Below are positions 55,707 to 63,443 of a DNA stretch of 64,000 bases, piece after piece. Made by a program: the position numbers and the translations under genes. The notes under the pieces were generated by a model that was not told the origin of the DNA, ran no database searches, and saw nothing but the letters and a program-made list of their open reading frames with translations. The stretch's first letter is position 1. Each line of letters starts with the position of its first letter. The stretch is from Anaerolinea thermophila UNI-1 (lineage in GTDB: Bacteria > Chloroflexota > Anaerolineae > Anaerolineales > Anaerolineaceae), in the NCBI RefSeq assembly GCF_000199675.1, contig NC_014960.1:248001-312000 (forward strand), written 5' to 3'.

Positions 55707-56393
55707 ATGCAGAAGCCTGTGCTGATTCTGGCGTCCAATTCGCCGCGCCGCCGCCAACTGCTGGGGCTGACCGGCCGGGAGTTTCTCGTCCGTCCTTCGG
55801 ATGTGGATGAAACTCCCCTGCCCGGAGAAACCCCGGATGCTTATGTCCTGCGCCTGGCAGAGGACAAAGCCCGCGCTACTGCCGAACACGCTCCCGCCGA
55901 AGCCTGGGTAATTGCTTCGGATACCACGGTGGCACTGGAGGGGCGCATCCTGGGCAAACCGGAAGACGCCGCCGAAGCCCGCGCCATGCTCACTGCCCTG
56001 CGCGACCGCATGCACGACGTGTACACGGCGGTTGCGCTCTTCCACCCTGCCAGCGGGCAGATGCTCAGCGAGGTATGCCATACCGGCGTGCATATGCGCG
56101 CCTATACCGACGAAGAAATCGAAGCCTACATCGCTACCGGCGACCCCATGGATAAGGCGGGCGCTTACGGCATTCAGCACGCCGGTTTTTCCTGCGTGGA
56201 CGCGCTGGATGGCTGTTACGCCAGCGTGATGGGCTTGCCCCTCTGTCACCTGGAACGGCTGATGCGCGGCGTTGGGCTGGCGGCGGAGGTGGATGTGCCA
56301 GAGGTCTGTCAGCGTTTTCTGGCGTACGATTGCCCGGTCTTTTCCTCTATCCTGCAAGATTCGGCTTCCGGAAGGGAGGCTTTTTCGTCATGA
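55707..56393 (+). CDS. maf: Maf-family nucleotide pyrophosphatase
   Basis: 228 residues from ATG 55707. Maf motifs: LASNSPRRRQLL (about 8-19), DETPLPGETPDAYVLRLAEDKA, VIASDTTVALEGRILGKPEDAAEA and DKAGAYGIQ (about 153). Hydrolyses non-canonical or dTTP/UTP nucleotides in the cytoplasm. The end overlaps the transpeptidase gene by four bases (ATGA), a genetic link to cell-wall and division genes seen in other bacteria. The C-terminal ten residues are low-complexity. Confidence 0.92.
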   Translation: MQKPVLILASNSPRRRQLLGLTGREFLVRPSDVDETPLPGETPDAYVLRLAEDKARATAEHAPAEAWVIASDTTVALEGRILGKPEDAAEARAMLTALRDRMHDVYTAVALFHPASGQMLSEVCHTGVHMRAYTDEEIEAYIATGDPMDKAGAYGIQHAGFSCVDALDGCYASVMGLPLCHLERLMRGVGLAAEVDVPEVCQRFLAYDCPVFSSILQDSASGREAFSS

Positions 56394-58585
56394 AGGTTGC
56401 GCGTTCCATCCTGCTGGCTTTGATGATGATCCTGACTGCTTGCTCCGTGTTCTCTCCGGCGCCAGCCAACCATACCCCTGCGCCCAGCGCCACGCTGGCG
56501 CCCCCCAGCGTCAAGGTGACCAGCGCGCCCGATGTGCGCGGCGCAGTTGAAGCCTTCCTGAAAGCCTGGCAAGCCGAGGACTACGAAGCCATGTATGCCC
56601 TGCTGGCGCCTGCCACGCAGGACGCCGTCCCGCAGGAAAATTTCATCAAACGCTACAAGGATGTAGCGGTCAACCTGACCTTGCAGAAACTGGATTACGA
56701 GATTCTTTCCACGCTCACCAATGTCTCCAGCGCGCAAGCGGCTTACCGGGTAACCTTCCACACTGCCGTCCTGGGCGACCTGTCCCGTGAGATGAGCATG
56801 AACCTGGAACTGCGCAGTGACGGCTGGCGTGTGCTTTGGGAAGACGGCATGATCATGCCCGAACTGCGCGGAGGCAACCTGCTGGCGCTGGACTACCGCT
56901 CGCCCTCACGCGGAAGCATCTTTGACCGCAACGGCTACCCGCTGGCAATCAACACCGATGCGGTGGCATTGGGGATTGTCCCGGGGGAGATCCCCGAAGG
57001 CATGGAAGGCGCCGTGCTGGCGGAACTCTCCCGCCTCACCGGTTATCCGCCGGAGTGGATTAAGGCGCTGTATAACGACAATTATGTGAACTACTACATT
57101 CCCGTCGGCGAGACCACCCGCGATGCTTTCAACCTGCGCTACGACGTGGTGAAAGACATGCCCGGTTTTGCCTGGAAAGAGTACAGTGCCCGTTACTATT
57201 CGGATAACGGCATTGCTCCCCATGTCACCGGTTATACTCTTTATATTCCACAGGAACAACTGGACGCTTACCTGCGCCAGGGCTATGAGATGAACGCGAA
57301 AATCGGGTGGGCAGGGCTGGAGAAATGGGGCGAAACCACCCTTTCCGGTCAGCGCGGAGTGGGGCTGTATGTGCTTGACCCGCAGGGACGGGTGCTCACC
57401 CGTCTGGGAACGCGCGACCCGCTTCCGGCGCGCTCCATCTACACCACCCTGGACGCCAACTTACAGCGCGAAGCCCAGAAAGCCATCAATTCCTTCAACG
57501 GCGCGGTGGTGGTGCTGGAACTCAACACCGGACGGGTGCTGGCGATGGCATCCTCGCCCGGTTTTGACCCCAACCTGTTTGAACCCTCCAACATCAACTC
57601 CCGCGCGCTTCAGGATGTGCTGAACAACCCCAGCAATCCGCTGGTCAACCGCGCCGCTCAGTCGGCATACCCGCCCGGTTCGGTGTTCAAAATTGTCACC
57701 ATGGCAACGGCGCTGGAAACCGGCTTATTCAAACCCGAGGATACTTACGAGTGTGGTTACTACTTCACCGATTTGCCCGGCTACACCCTCACCGACTGGA
57801 CGCTGGAAAAGGAAATTCCCCCCAGCGGCACGCTCACCCTTCCCGAAGGGCTGATGCGCTCCTGTAACCCCTGGTTTTATCATATCGGCTTGGAACTCTC
57901 CCGCGCGGGTGTGGCGGATAAACTGGCGGAGATGGCGCGCGCCTTTGGCTTGGGCGTGCCTACCGGCATCCAGCAGATTGCGGAAGAAACCGGCAACATC
58001 CCCGACCCTTCCAGCGATGAAATTGCCGTGCAGATGGCAATCGGTCAGAGCCAGATTCTGGTCACCCCCCTGCAGGTCGCCAGCATGATTGCCGCGGTGG
58101 GCAACGGCGGCACGCTCTACCGCCCGCAGGTGGTGGAAAAAATCGTCGATCCCGACGGCAACGCTGAGTACACCTTCAAGCCCGAAGAGCGGGGAAAACT
58201 GCCCGTTTCTGAGGAAACTCTCGCCCTTCTGCAGGATACCCTGCGGCAGGTGGTGGTCAACAATCGCGGGACGGCGGTGCGGGCTTTCTCCGGCTTGGGA
58301 ATCCCCGTATCCGGCAAGACCGGCACGGCGCAAACCGGACCCGGGTTGAAACCGCATGCCTGGTTTGCGGCTTACACCTCTGCCAAACGCGAGAACAAGC
58401 CCGATATTGCCGTGGTGGTGATTGCCGAGAACGCCGGCGAAGGTTCAGAGATTGCCGCGCCCATTGCCCGCCGCGTCATTGAAGTGTACTTCTTCGGACA
58501 GCCTCAGCGCATCTATCCATGGGAAGCCAAACTCAACGTGACTCGTACCCCCACCCCAGAGGTGACCGAAACCCCCAGCCCATGA
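56390..58585 (+). CDS. Penicillin-binding protein, class B transpeptidase, lipoprotein
   Basis: 731 residues from ATG 56390 (GGGAGG upstream). A lipobox LTAC (Cys18) replaces the usual membrane anchor. Next is an NTF2-like domain as in MecA/PBP3 (about 45-150: VEAFLKAWQAEDYEAMYALLAP), a dimerisation domain (GGNLLALDYRSPSRGSIFDRNG, about 160-180, and LTGYPPEWI) and the transpeptidase domain. That holds SVFK (about 430, SxxK), SCN (about 490, SxN) and KTG (about 642). The end is a Thr/Pro-rich tail. Crosslinks peptidoglycan. Overlaps maf and rsgA by four bases each (ATGA), so one operon. Confidence 0.93.
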   Translation: MKVARSILLALMMILTACSVFSPAPANHTPAPSATLAPPSVKVTSAPDVRGAVEAFLKAWQAEDYEAMYALLAPATQDAVPQENFIKRYKDVAVNLTLQKLDYEILSTLTNVSSAQAAYRVTFHTAVLGDLSREMSMNLELRSDGWRVLWEDGMIMPELRGGNLLALDYRSPSRGSIFDRNGYPLAINTDAVALGIVPGEIPEGMEGAVLAELSRLTGYPPEWIKALYNDNYVNYYIPVGETTRDAFNLRYDVVKDMPGFAWKEYSARYYSDNGIAPHVTGYTLYIPQEQLDAYLRQGYEMNAKIGWAGLEKWGETTLSGQRGVGLYVLDPQGRVLTRLGTRDPLPARSIYTTLDANLQREAQKAINSFNGAVVVLELNTGRVLAMASSPGFDPNLFEPSNINSRALQDVLNNPSNPLVNRAAQSAYPPGSVFKIVTMATALETGLFKPEDTYECGYYFTDLPGYTLTDWTLEKEIPPSGTLTLPEGLMRSCNPWFYHIGLELSRAGVADKLAEMARAFGLGVPTGIQQIAEETGNIPDPSSDEIAVQMAIGQSQILVTPLQVASMIAAVGNGGTLYRPQVVEKIVDPDGNAEYTFKPEERGKLPVSEETLALLQDTLRQVVVNNRGTAVRAFSGLGIPVSGKTGTAQTGPGLKPHAWFAAYTSAKRENKPDIAVVVIAENAGEGSEIAAPIARRVIEVYFFGQPQRIYPWEAKLNVTRTPTPEVTETPSP

Positions 58586-59502
58586 GCGATGAAGCCTCGT
58601 TGATTCCCGGTCGTGTCATTCGTCTTCAGTCAGGGTTTTACACGGTGGAAACCCCGCAGGGTACCTGGACGTGCAAACTGCGCGGGCGCTTCAAACTGGA
58701 ACAAAAGGACGGCGATGTCATCAGCGTGGGCGACTGCGTGCAGATTCTCCCGCTTTCTGACGGCACCGGCGTCATCGAGGTGATTGAGCCGCGCCACAGC
58801 GAACTGGTGCGCATGGATCCGCGCCCGCGCGGCGAGTACCGCCAGATTCTGCTCGCCAACATCGATCAAATTGTAGCCGTGTTTGCCTGCGCCAACCCCG
58901 AACCGCGCCTGCGCATGCTCGACCGCTTCCTGGTGATTGCCGAAAAACAGGGCATCCCCGCGGTGATTATCGCCAACAAGGTGGACCTGGTGGGCATGGA
59001 GCGAGCCCGCGAATTGTTCGGCATGTACCCGCCGCTGGGCTACCCGGTGATTTACACATCCGTGCGCCAGGGCGTGGGCTTGGATGAGGTGCGCGAGTGC
59101 CTGCGCGGCAAAATTACCGGACTGGCAGGTCCCAGCGGAGTGGGCAAATCCAGTTTGCTGAACGCCATCCAGCCTCATCTGGGTTTGGCGGTGCGCGAAG
59201 TCTCCGAAGCCAGCGGCAAGGGCAGGCATACCACCGTGGTGCGCCAGTTGTTTCGCCTGGAGATGGGCGGCTACGTGGCAGATTTGCCCGGTCTGCGCGC
59301 GCTGGCGTTGTGGGATACTCAGCCCGAAGAACTGGACGGCTACTTCCCGGAACTGCGCGACCGGGTGGCGCAGTGCCAGTTTAGCGACTGCACCCACACC
59401 ACTGAGCCGGGATGTGCCGTGCTGGCGGCGCTGGAACGCGGCGAAATTCACCCGGCAAGGTATGAGTCTTACCTGCGCATGCGTTTTGGCGGGGAAGAGT
59501 AA
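58582..59502 (+). CDS. rsgA: Ribosome small subunit-dependent GTPase A
   Basis: 306 residues from ATG 58582 that overlaps the transpeptidase stop (ATGA). OB-fold at 1-70. Circularly permuted GTPase motifs: G4 ANKVDL (about 131), G5-like TSVRQG, G1 GPSGVGKSSL (about 182), G3 DLPGLR. The zinc module C-x-F-SDCTHTTEPGC (about 262-280, Cys, Cys, His, Cys) follows. Acts late in 30S assembly. Confidence 0.95.
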   Translation: MSDEASLIPGRVIRLQSGFYTVETPQGTWTCKLRGRFKLEQKDGDVISVGDCVQILPLSDGTGVIEVIEPRHSELVRMDPRPRGEYRQILLANIDQIVAVFACANPEPRLRMLDRFLVIAEKQGIPAVIIANKVDLVGMERARELFGMYPPLGYPVIYTSVRQGVGLDEVRECLRGKITGLAGPSGVGKSSLLNAIQPHLGLAVREVSEASGKGRHTTVVRQLFRLEMGGYVADLPGLRALALWDTQPEELDGYFPELRDRVAQCQFSDCTHTTEPGCAVLAALERGEIHPARYESYLRMRFGGEE

Positions 59503-59662
59503 TGAAAATTTCTTCCTTAAACCCTGCTTTCATGCTCTATCTCTGGTATTCTGGCACAATCCTTGCATTGCAATTTCATTACAAAGCCGCTCCAAATATG
59601 GCGAAAAGTTTGGAGTTGGTTATAATAGGGTCGTAATTCTAGTTTGTCAAAGGAGTGTAATT

Positions 59663-60016
59663 ATGACTAAGAAAATGCGTGTTGCTTATGCTGTTGTCTT
59701 CGCCCTGATCCTTGCCGCCCTCACTTTCGCCTATGCTGCGGCGAATACCGTGCCTGTGACGTATGCTGGAGATGGTTCCAGCATTACCAGTGGTTACACG
59801 GTGAGCAATGTGCACTATGTGCTAGATACCACCAACCCCGCCAACATTTCCCAGGTGACCTTCTCCCTGGATGCCCCGGCGAATGATGTACGGATCCAAC
59901 TGGTCAATGGGGGTGCCTGGTTCTCCTGCTCCACTGCGGGTACGAGCGTGACCTGCAACGTGAGCGGTGTGACCGTGCTGGCAGCCAATACCCTGCGCGT
60001 TGTAGCGGTTCAATAA
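59663..60016 (+). CDS. Small secreted protein, module substrate 1
   Basis: 117 residues from ATG 59663 (AAAGGAG eight bases upstream; TATAAT at 59621-59626). A signal peptide (MTKKMRV, then about 18 hydrophobic residues) ends at AYAAANTVPVTYAG (about 23-36). The mature part is Thr/Ser/Val-rich with VSNVHYVLDTTNP and VTFSLDAPANDV, resembling a short beta-sandwich, and two Cys (WFSCSTAG, VTCNVSG). The signal-peptide end AN-x-VP-x-T is shared with the two RTX proteins at 62498 and 62925. The following gene is a signal peptidase fusion. I propose a matrix or surface protein of the TasA/CalY kind, by analogy only. Confidence 0.75.
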   Translation: MTKKMRVAYAVVFALILAALTFAYAAANTVPVTYAGDGSSITSGYTVSNVHYVLDTTNPANISQVTFSLDAPANDVRIQLVNGGAWFSCSTAGTSVTCNVSGVTVLAANTLRVVAVQ

Positions 60017-60040
60017 TTCCTTTCCTTCACCCATCGAGAA

Positions 60041-60080
60041 AGGGCGCGACGTCGAAGCCAGAGGCCGCGCCCTTTCTTTA
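60041..60080 (+). terminator. Terminator-like hairpin between substrate 1 and the signal peptidase
   Basis: AGGGCGCG (60041-60048) and CGCGCCCT (60066-60073), then TTTCTTTA. The next gene starts 20 bases later, so partial termination could keep the substrate in excess of the peptidase. Confidence 0.75.
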
Positions 60081-60093
60081 ATCGCCAAAGCCT

Positions 60094-62490
60094 ATGCGTA
60101 AGTACCTGCTCACCCGCCGCGCTCTGCTGATCGCCGCTTTGTCGCTCAGCGCCCTGGCCTTCCTGTGGGTTTTGCTGGCGCCCAGCCGCTTTGGCGGCGC
60201 GGTGGAGTATGTCATCGTCAGCGGCGACAGCATGGAGCCGCTCTTCCACAAGGGCGACCTGGTTTTACTGCGCCGCGCGCCGTTCTACGAGGTCGGCGAT
60301 ATTGTCGTCTACCGCTACCCGGGCATCGGCGCGGTCATTCACCGCATTGTGGATCGCCGCCTCGACCGATTTGTCCTCAAGGGCGACCACAACACCTGGG
60401 TGGATGGCTACGAACCGGCGCCGGACGAGATTCTGGGGAAATACTGGCTCTGGCTTCCCGGAATGGGTACAATATTCTTGCAACTGCGCTCGCCCTGGGC
60501 GCTGGCGATTCTGGTAGGGGTGGGCAGTTTGATTTGGGGGCTCTCTTCTATGCAATCGAAGTGGACAGAACGACGGAAAAAAATCAAAGCGCGTGTGGAT
60601 GATGCCATCATGGCGGCGAGGCAGTCTGCCGGGCAGTTCGACACGGCAGTGATGGGAGCGGGAAAGTGGCTTTCCGGCAGGCAGGAAGGCTTTTTGCTGG
60701 TAATGTACATCATCGGCATTCTGGCGCTGGTGCTGGGCGCGTTTGCTTTCACCCGCCCGGTGAGTTTGACCGCGCCCGATAACCTGCTCTACAAACAAAC
60801 CGGCGCTTACGCCTACACCGGCGAAGTGCCTGCTGGGGTGTACGATGAAAACCGCGTGGTCAGCGGTGGCGCCATCTTTCCCAAAGTATCCTGCGGGATT
60901 GAGGTGGCTTTTGACTATCAACTGCAAAGCCAGCACCCTGCGCAGGTCTCCGGTACCTATCAACTGATGGCGGTGGTCAACTCCACCACCGGCTGGCGGC
61001 GCACTATCCTGCTGAATGAACAGCCGGTGTTGTTCTCCGGCAAGACGTTCAGCGCGCAGGCGCCGCTGGATGTGTGCGAAGTGGAGAAGATGATTGCCCA
61101 GGTGCAGGAAGTTACCGGCGCGCAGACCTACCAGTACTTCCTGAGCGTTTACCCGCAGGTGAAAGTCAGCGGTACGCTGGGCGGCATGACCCTGGAAGAG
61201 ACTTTCAACGAGCCGCTCTCTTTCACCGTGCAGACCGATCAGATTTACCTGAACGCGCCCGCCAAAGAGGACGCCAATCCGCTCCAGCCGGTCAAAGAAG
61301 GTGCGCTGGTGCGCATGAAGACGGTGGACAACACCCTGAGCATCTTCAGCATGGATGTGCCGGTGCGCACTGCCCGTACCCTCTCTGCCGTTGGGCTGGC
61401 AATTGCCGCGCTGGGCATTGGCCTGGTGCTGTACCTGCTTCAGCAAGCCGAGGGCAAGGACGAGAAGATGCTGGCGAAACTGGCGGTGGGTTCGCGCCTG
61501 GTTGAGGTGCAGGATCCCTTGGCGCGCGGCGATGCCCGGGTGGTGCATCTGCCCGCTCTGAGCGATCTTCTGCGTCTGGCGGAACAGCGCGAGGAAGTGG
61601 TCTTCTTCCACTACGCCGCGCCGGTGGCAACCTACTACGTGCGCGATGGCGATGTGCTGTACGTGCATCGCAAACTGGGCCCTGCCGCCGCCGAGGGGGT
61701 GGATGAGTCCACCCGCCAGGCGCTGGTGCGTGCGCTGGAAAAGGATGAATTTGCTCTGTACTTCCAGCCTTCGGTCTCGCTGGAGGACGGCAGGGTGGTG
61801 CAGTTGGAGTCCTTCCTGCGCTGGCGGCATCCTGAGCGGGGACTGCTCATGCCTGTACAGTTCCTCCCCGAAGTGGAACGTGCCGGTATGATGATGCAGG
61901 TGGACCTGTGGGTTCTGCGGCGCGCCTGCGAGTATCTGGCACAGTGGCGCGAGGCGGGCTACCCGCTCTATCCGGTTGCCATTAACCTTTCCTTGCAGTC
62001 GCTGGCAACAGAAGGTTTTGCCGCCCAGGCCCAGGCGATGGTTGCCGGGCTGGGTGTTTCGCCGGAGTGGCTGTACCTGGAAATCCCGGAAAACGGGCTG
62101 GATGTCAGCCCTGTGGGCGCGGAGAATCTGCGCCAACTGCGCGAAGCCGGTTTTGGCATTGTGCTGAACGCCGGCGAGCGCTTCAACCCCGAGGCGCTGG
62201 AAGCCGAACCCGTCCAGCAAATCAAACTGGGGTATCCGGTGGTGCAGAAGTTGAGCGCTGTCAGTGAAATGCAGGACCTTGCCAGCCGGTGGATTTCGCA
62301 AGCCCACGAGCGCAAGATCCGCGTGGCGGCGGTAGGTGTGGAAACCAGTCAGCAGTTGGGCTTCTTCCGCCTGCACGCTTGCGATCAGGCACAGGGCTAC
62401 TGGATCAGCCCGCCGGTAGCAGCGGAAGACCTGCCGGGCTTTCTGGCGCAGAAACGAGCGTGGGTAGAAGTTTCTTCCAAACCCGAATGA
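60094..62490 (+). CDS. Signal peptidase (SipW/ER type) fused to DUF5305-like and degenerate EAL domains
   Basis: 798 residues. Residues 8-30 are a helix; then SGDSMEP (Ser46), VIHRI (His83) and KGDHN (Asp98) make the Ser-His-Asp set of ER-type signal peptidases, instead of Ser-Lys. A second helix (about 132-147), a third (about 198-225), a DUF5305-like beta-rich external domain (about 230-420) and a fourth helix (about 425-447) follow. The C-terminus (about 550-790) is an EAL-type fold: ALYFQPSVSLEDGRVVQLESFLRWRHPERG, VAINLSLQSL, LEIPENGL, and CDQAQGYWISPPV. In catalytic EAL enzymes the first motif is EAL; here ESF. DDFGxG has become LNAGERF, and the AEGVE Glu is lost (AAVGVET). Hence a binding domain, not an enzyme. 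GC and codon use match its neighbours. Confidence 0.88.
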   Translation: MRKYLLTRRALLIAALSLSALAFLWVLLAPSRFGGAVEYVIVSGDSMEPLFHKGDLVLLRRAPFYEVGDIVVYRYPGIGAVIHRIVDRRLDRFVLKGDHNTWVDGYEPAPDEILGKYWLWLPGMGTIFLQLRSPWALAILVGVGSLIWGLSSMQSKWTERRKKIKARVDDAIMAARQSAGQFDTAVMGAGKWLSGRQEGFLLVMYIIGILALVLGAFAFTRPVSLTAPDNLLYKQTGAYAYTGEVPAGVYDENRVVSGGAIFPKVSCGIEVAFDYQLQSQHPAQVSGTYQLMAVVNSTTGWRRTILLNEQPVLFSGKTFSAQAPLDVCEVEKMIAQVQEVTGAQTYQYFLSVYPQVKVSGTLGGMTLEETFNEPLSFTVQTDQIYLNAPAKEDANPLQPVKEGALVRMKTVDNTLSIFSMDVPVRTARTLSAVGLAIAALGIGLVLYLLQQAEGKDEKMLAKLAVGSRLVEVQDPLARGDARVVHLPALSDLLRLAEQREEVVFFHYAAPVATYYVRDGDVLYVHRKLGPAAAEGVDESTRQALVRALEKDEFALYFQPSVSLEDGRVVQLESFLRWRHPERGLLMPVQFLPEVERAGMMMQVDLWVLRRACEYLAQWREAGYPLYPVAINLSLQSLATEGFAAQAQAMVAGLGVSPEWLYLEIPENGLDVSPVGAENLRQLREAGFGIVLNAGERFNPEALEAEPVQQIKLGYPVVQKLSAVSEMQDLASRWISQAHERKIRVAAVGVETSQQLGFFRLHACDQAQGYWISPPVAAEDLPGFLAQKRAWVEVSSKPE

Positions 62491-62497
62491 GGCAGAG

Positions 62498-62908
62498 ATG
62501 CGGCGGTTGCGGGTGCTGTTGGGTGTGATGTTTGTGTTCATCCTGCTGGGGGCTGTCTCAGCGGTGGCGGGCGCCAATGTGGTGCCAGTTACCCGCGCCG
62601 GGATGATCACCCGCACCAATACTCCCAACGACTTCCGCCCGCCTGCCTGCACGGCAAACGTGACTTCAATTATCAGTGGGAGTGGCACCCTCAACGGCAC
62701 TCCAGGGAATGACTTGATGCTGGGCAGTGCTGTGGGCGATACGTTGTACGGCGGTGCGGGTAATGACTGCCTGATGGGCGGGGGCGGTTTTGACTGGCTC
62801 TTTGGGGAGGATGGCAACGATTACCTCAACGGCGGTCCCGGGTTTGATTTGTGCTTTGGCGGTTTGGGATTGAATACCTACGATGTCTCCTGTGAGATAC
62901 AATGGTAA
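62498..62908 (+). CDS. Secreted RTX-repeat calcium-binding protein, module substrate 2
   Basis: 136 residues from ATG 62498. Signal peptide, cleavage near AGANVVPVTRAG (about 24-35). Mature part: TNTPNDFRPPAC, GSGTLNGTPGND, then GG-x-G-x-D nonapeptides (GGAGNDCLMG, GEDGNDYLNGG, GGLGLNTYD), the hemolysin-type Ca2+-binding beta-roll. Two or more Cys. It starts 8 bases after the stop of the peptidase fusion, so it is co-transcribed. The N-terminus is related to 62925, which suggests duplication. Confidence 0.82.
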   Translation: MRRLRVLLGVMFVFILLGAVSAVAGANVVPVTRAGMITRTNTPNDFRPPACTANVTSIISGSGTLNGTPGNDLMLGSAVGDTLYGGAGNDCLMGGGGFDWLFGEDGNDYLNGGPGFDLCFGGLGLNTYDVSCEIQW

Positions 62909-62924
62909 TGGGGGAGCCATGAGG

Positions 62925-63407
62925 ATGCAGAACATGAGCCGCAAAATGCGCTGGGCATGGATGGCGTTGGGCTTCCTGATTCTGGTGGGGTCTATCTCGG
63001 CGTTTGCCGCGGCAAACATTGTTCCCTTTACTCACCTGGGTGAAATTCTGCGCGCCAATACCGTCAACGATTTCAAGCCCCCGGAGTGCGCCGCGCTGAA
63101 TCTCACCAATATCGTGGTGGGGAGCGGTACGCTCACCGGCACAAATCAAAATGATTTAATCCTGGCAAGTCCCTTCAATGATACGGTCAACGGGCGTAAC
63201 GGTTCGGAGTGTATTCTGGGCGGCGGCGGGGACGATTATCTCGATGGTAGACAGGGAAACGATGTCATTCTGGGTGGACCCGGCGATGATACGCTGATCG
63301 GTGGCACGGGCAATGATTACTTAATCGGTGGACCCGGCTATGACTACTGCGAAGGTGGCGGGGGGACGGATACCTTCGACCCTTCGTGTGAGATTCAAAT
63401 CCAGTAA
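62925..63407 (+). CDS. Secreted RTX-repeat calcium-binding protein, module substrate 3
   Basis: 160 residues from ATG 62925; GGGGAG is eight bases before it (an ATG at 62919 is too close). Signal peptide ends AFAAANIVPFTHLG (about 27-39). Then EILRANTVNDFKPPEC, related to the previous gene, and more complete RTX repeats: GGGGDDYLDG, GRQGNDVILGG, GPGDDTLIGG, GTGNDYLIGG, GPGYDYCEGG. It should fold into a calcium-bound beta-roll outside the cell. Seventeen bases after the stop of its paralogue; same transcript. Confidence 0.83.
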   Translation: MQNMSRKMRWAWMALGFLILVGSISAFAAANIVPFTHLGEILRANTVNDFKPPECAALNLTNIVVGSGTLTGTNQNDLILASPFNDTVNGRNGSECILGGGGDDYLDGRQGNDVILGGPGDDTLIGGTGNDYLIGGPGYDYCEGGGGTDTFDPSCEIQIQ

Positions 63408-63431
63408 AAAAGCCCCTGAAAGGGGCTTTTT
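63405..63431. terminator. Terminator at the end of the secretion module
   Basis: AAAAAAGCCCCT, loop GAA, AGGGGCTTTTT. Symmetric A and T tracts make it usable on both strands, and it separates convergent genes. Confidence 0.9.
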
Positions 63432-63443
63432 CTTATGAGAGGG

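Noticed and set aside
60265..62817. An 850-codon open frame on the minus strand opposite the signal peptidase fusion
   Set aside because: The plus-strand product has clear domains and start context; the antisense frame has no recognisable motif.
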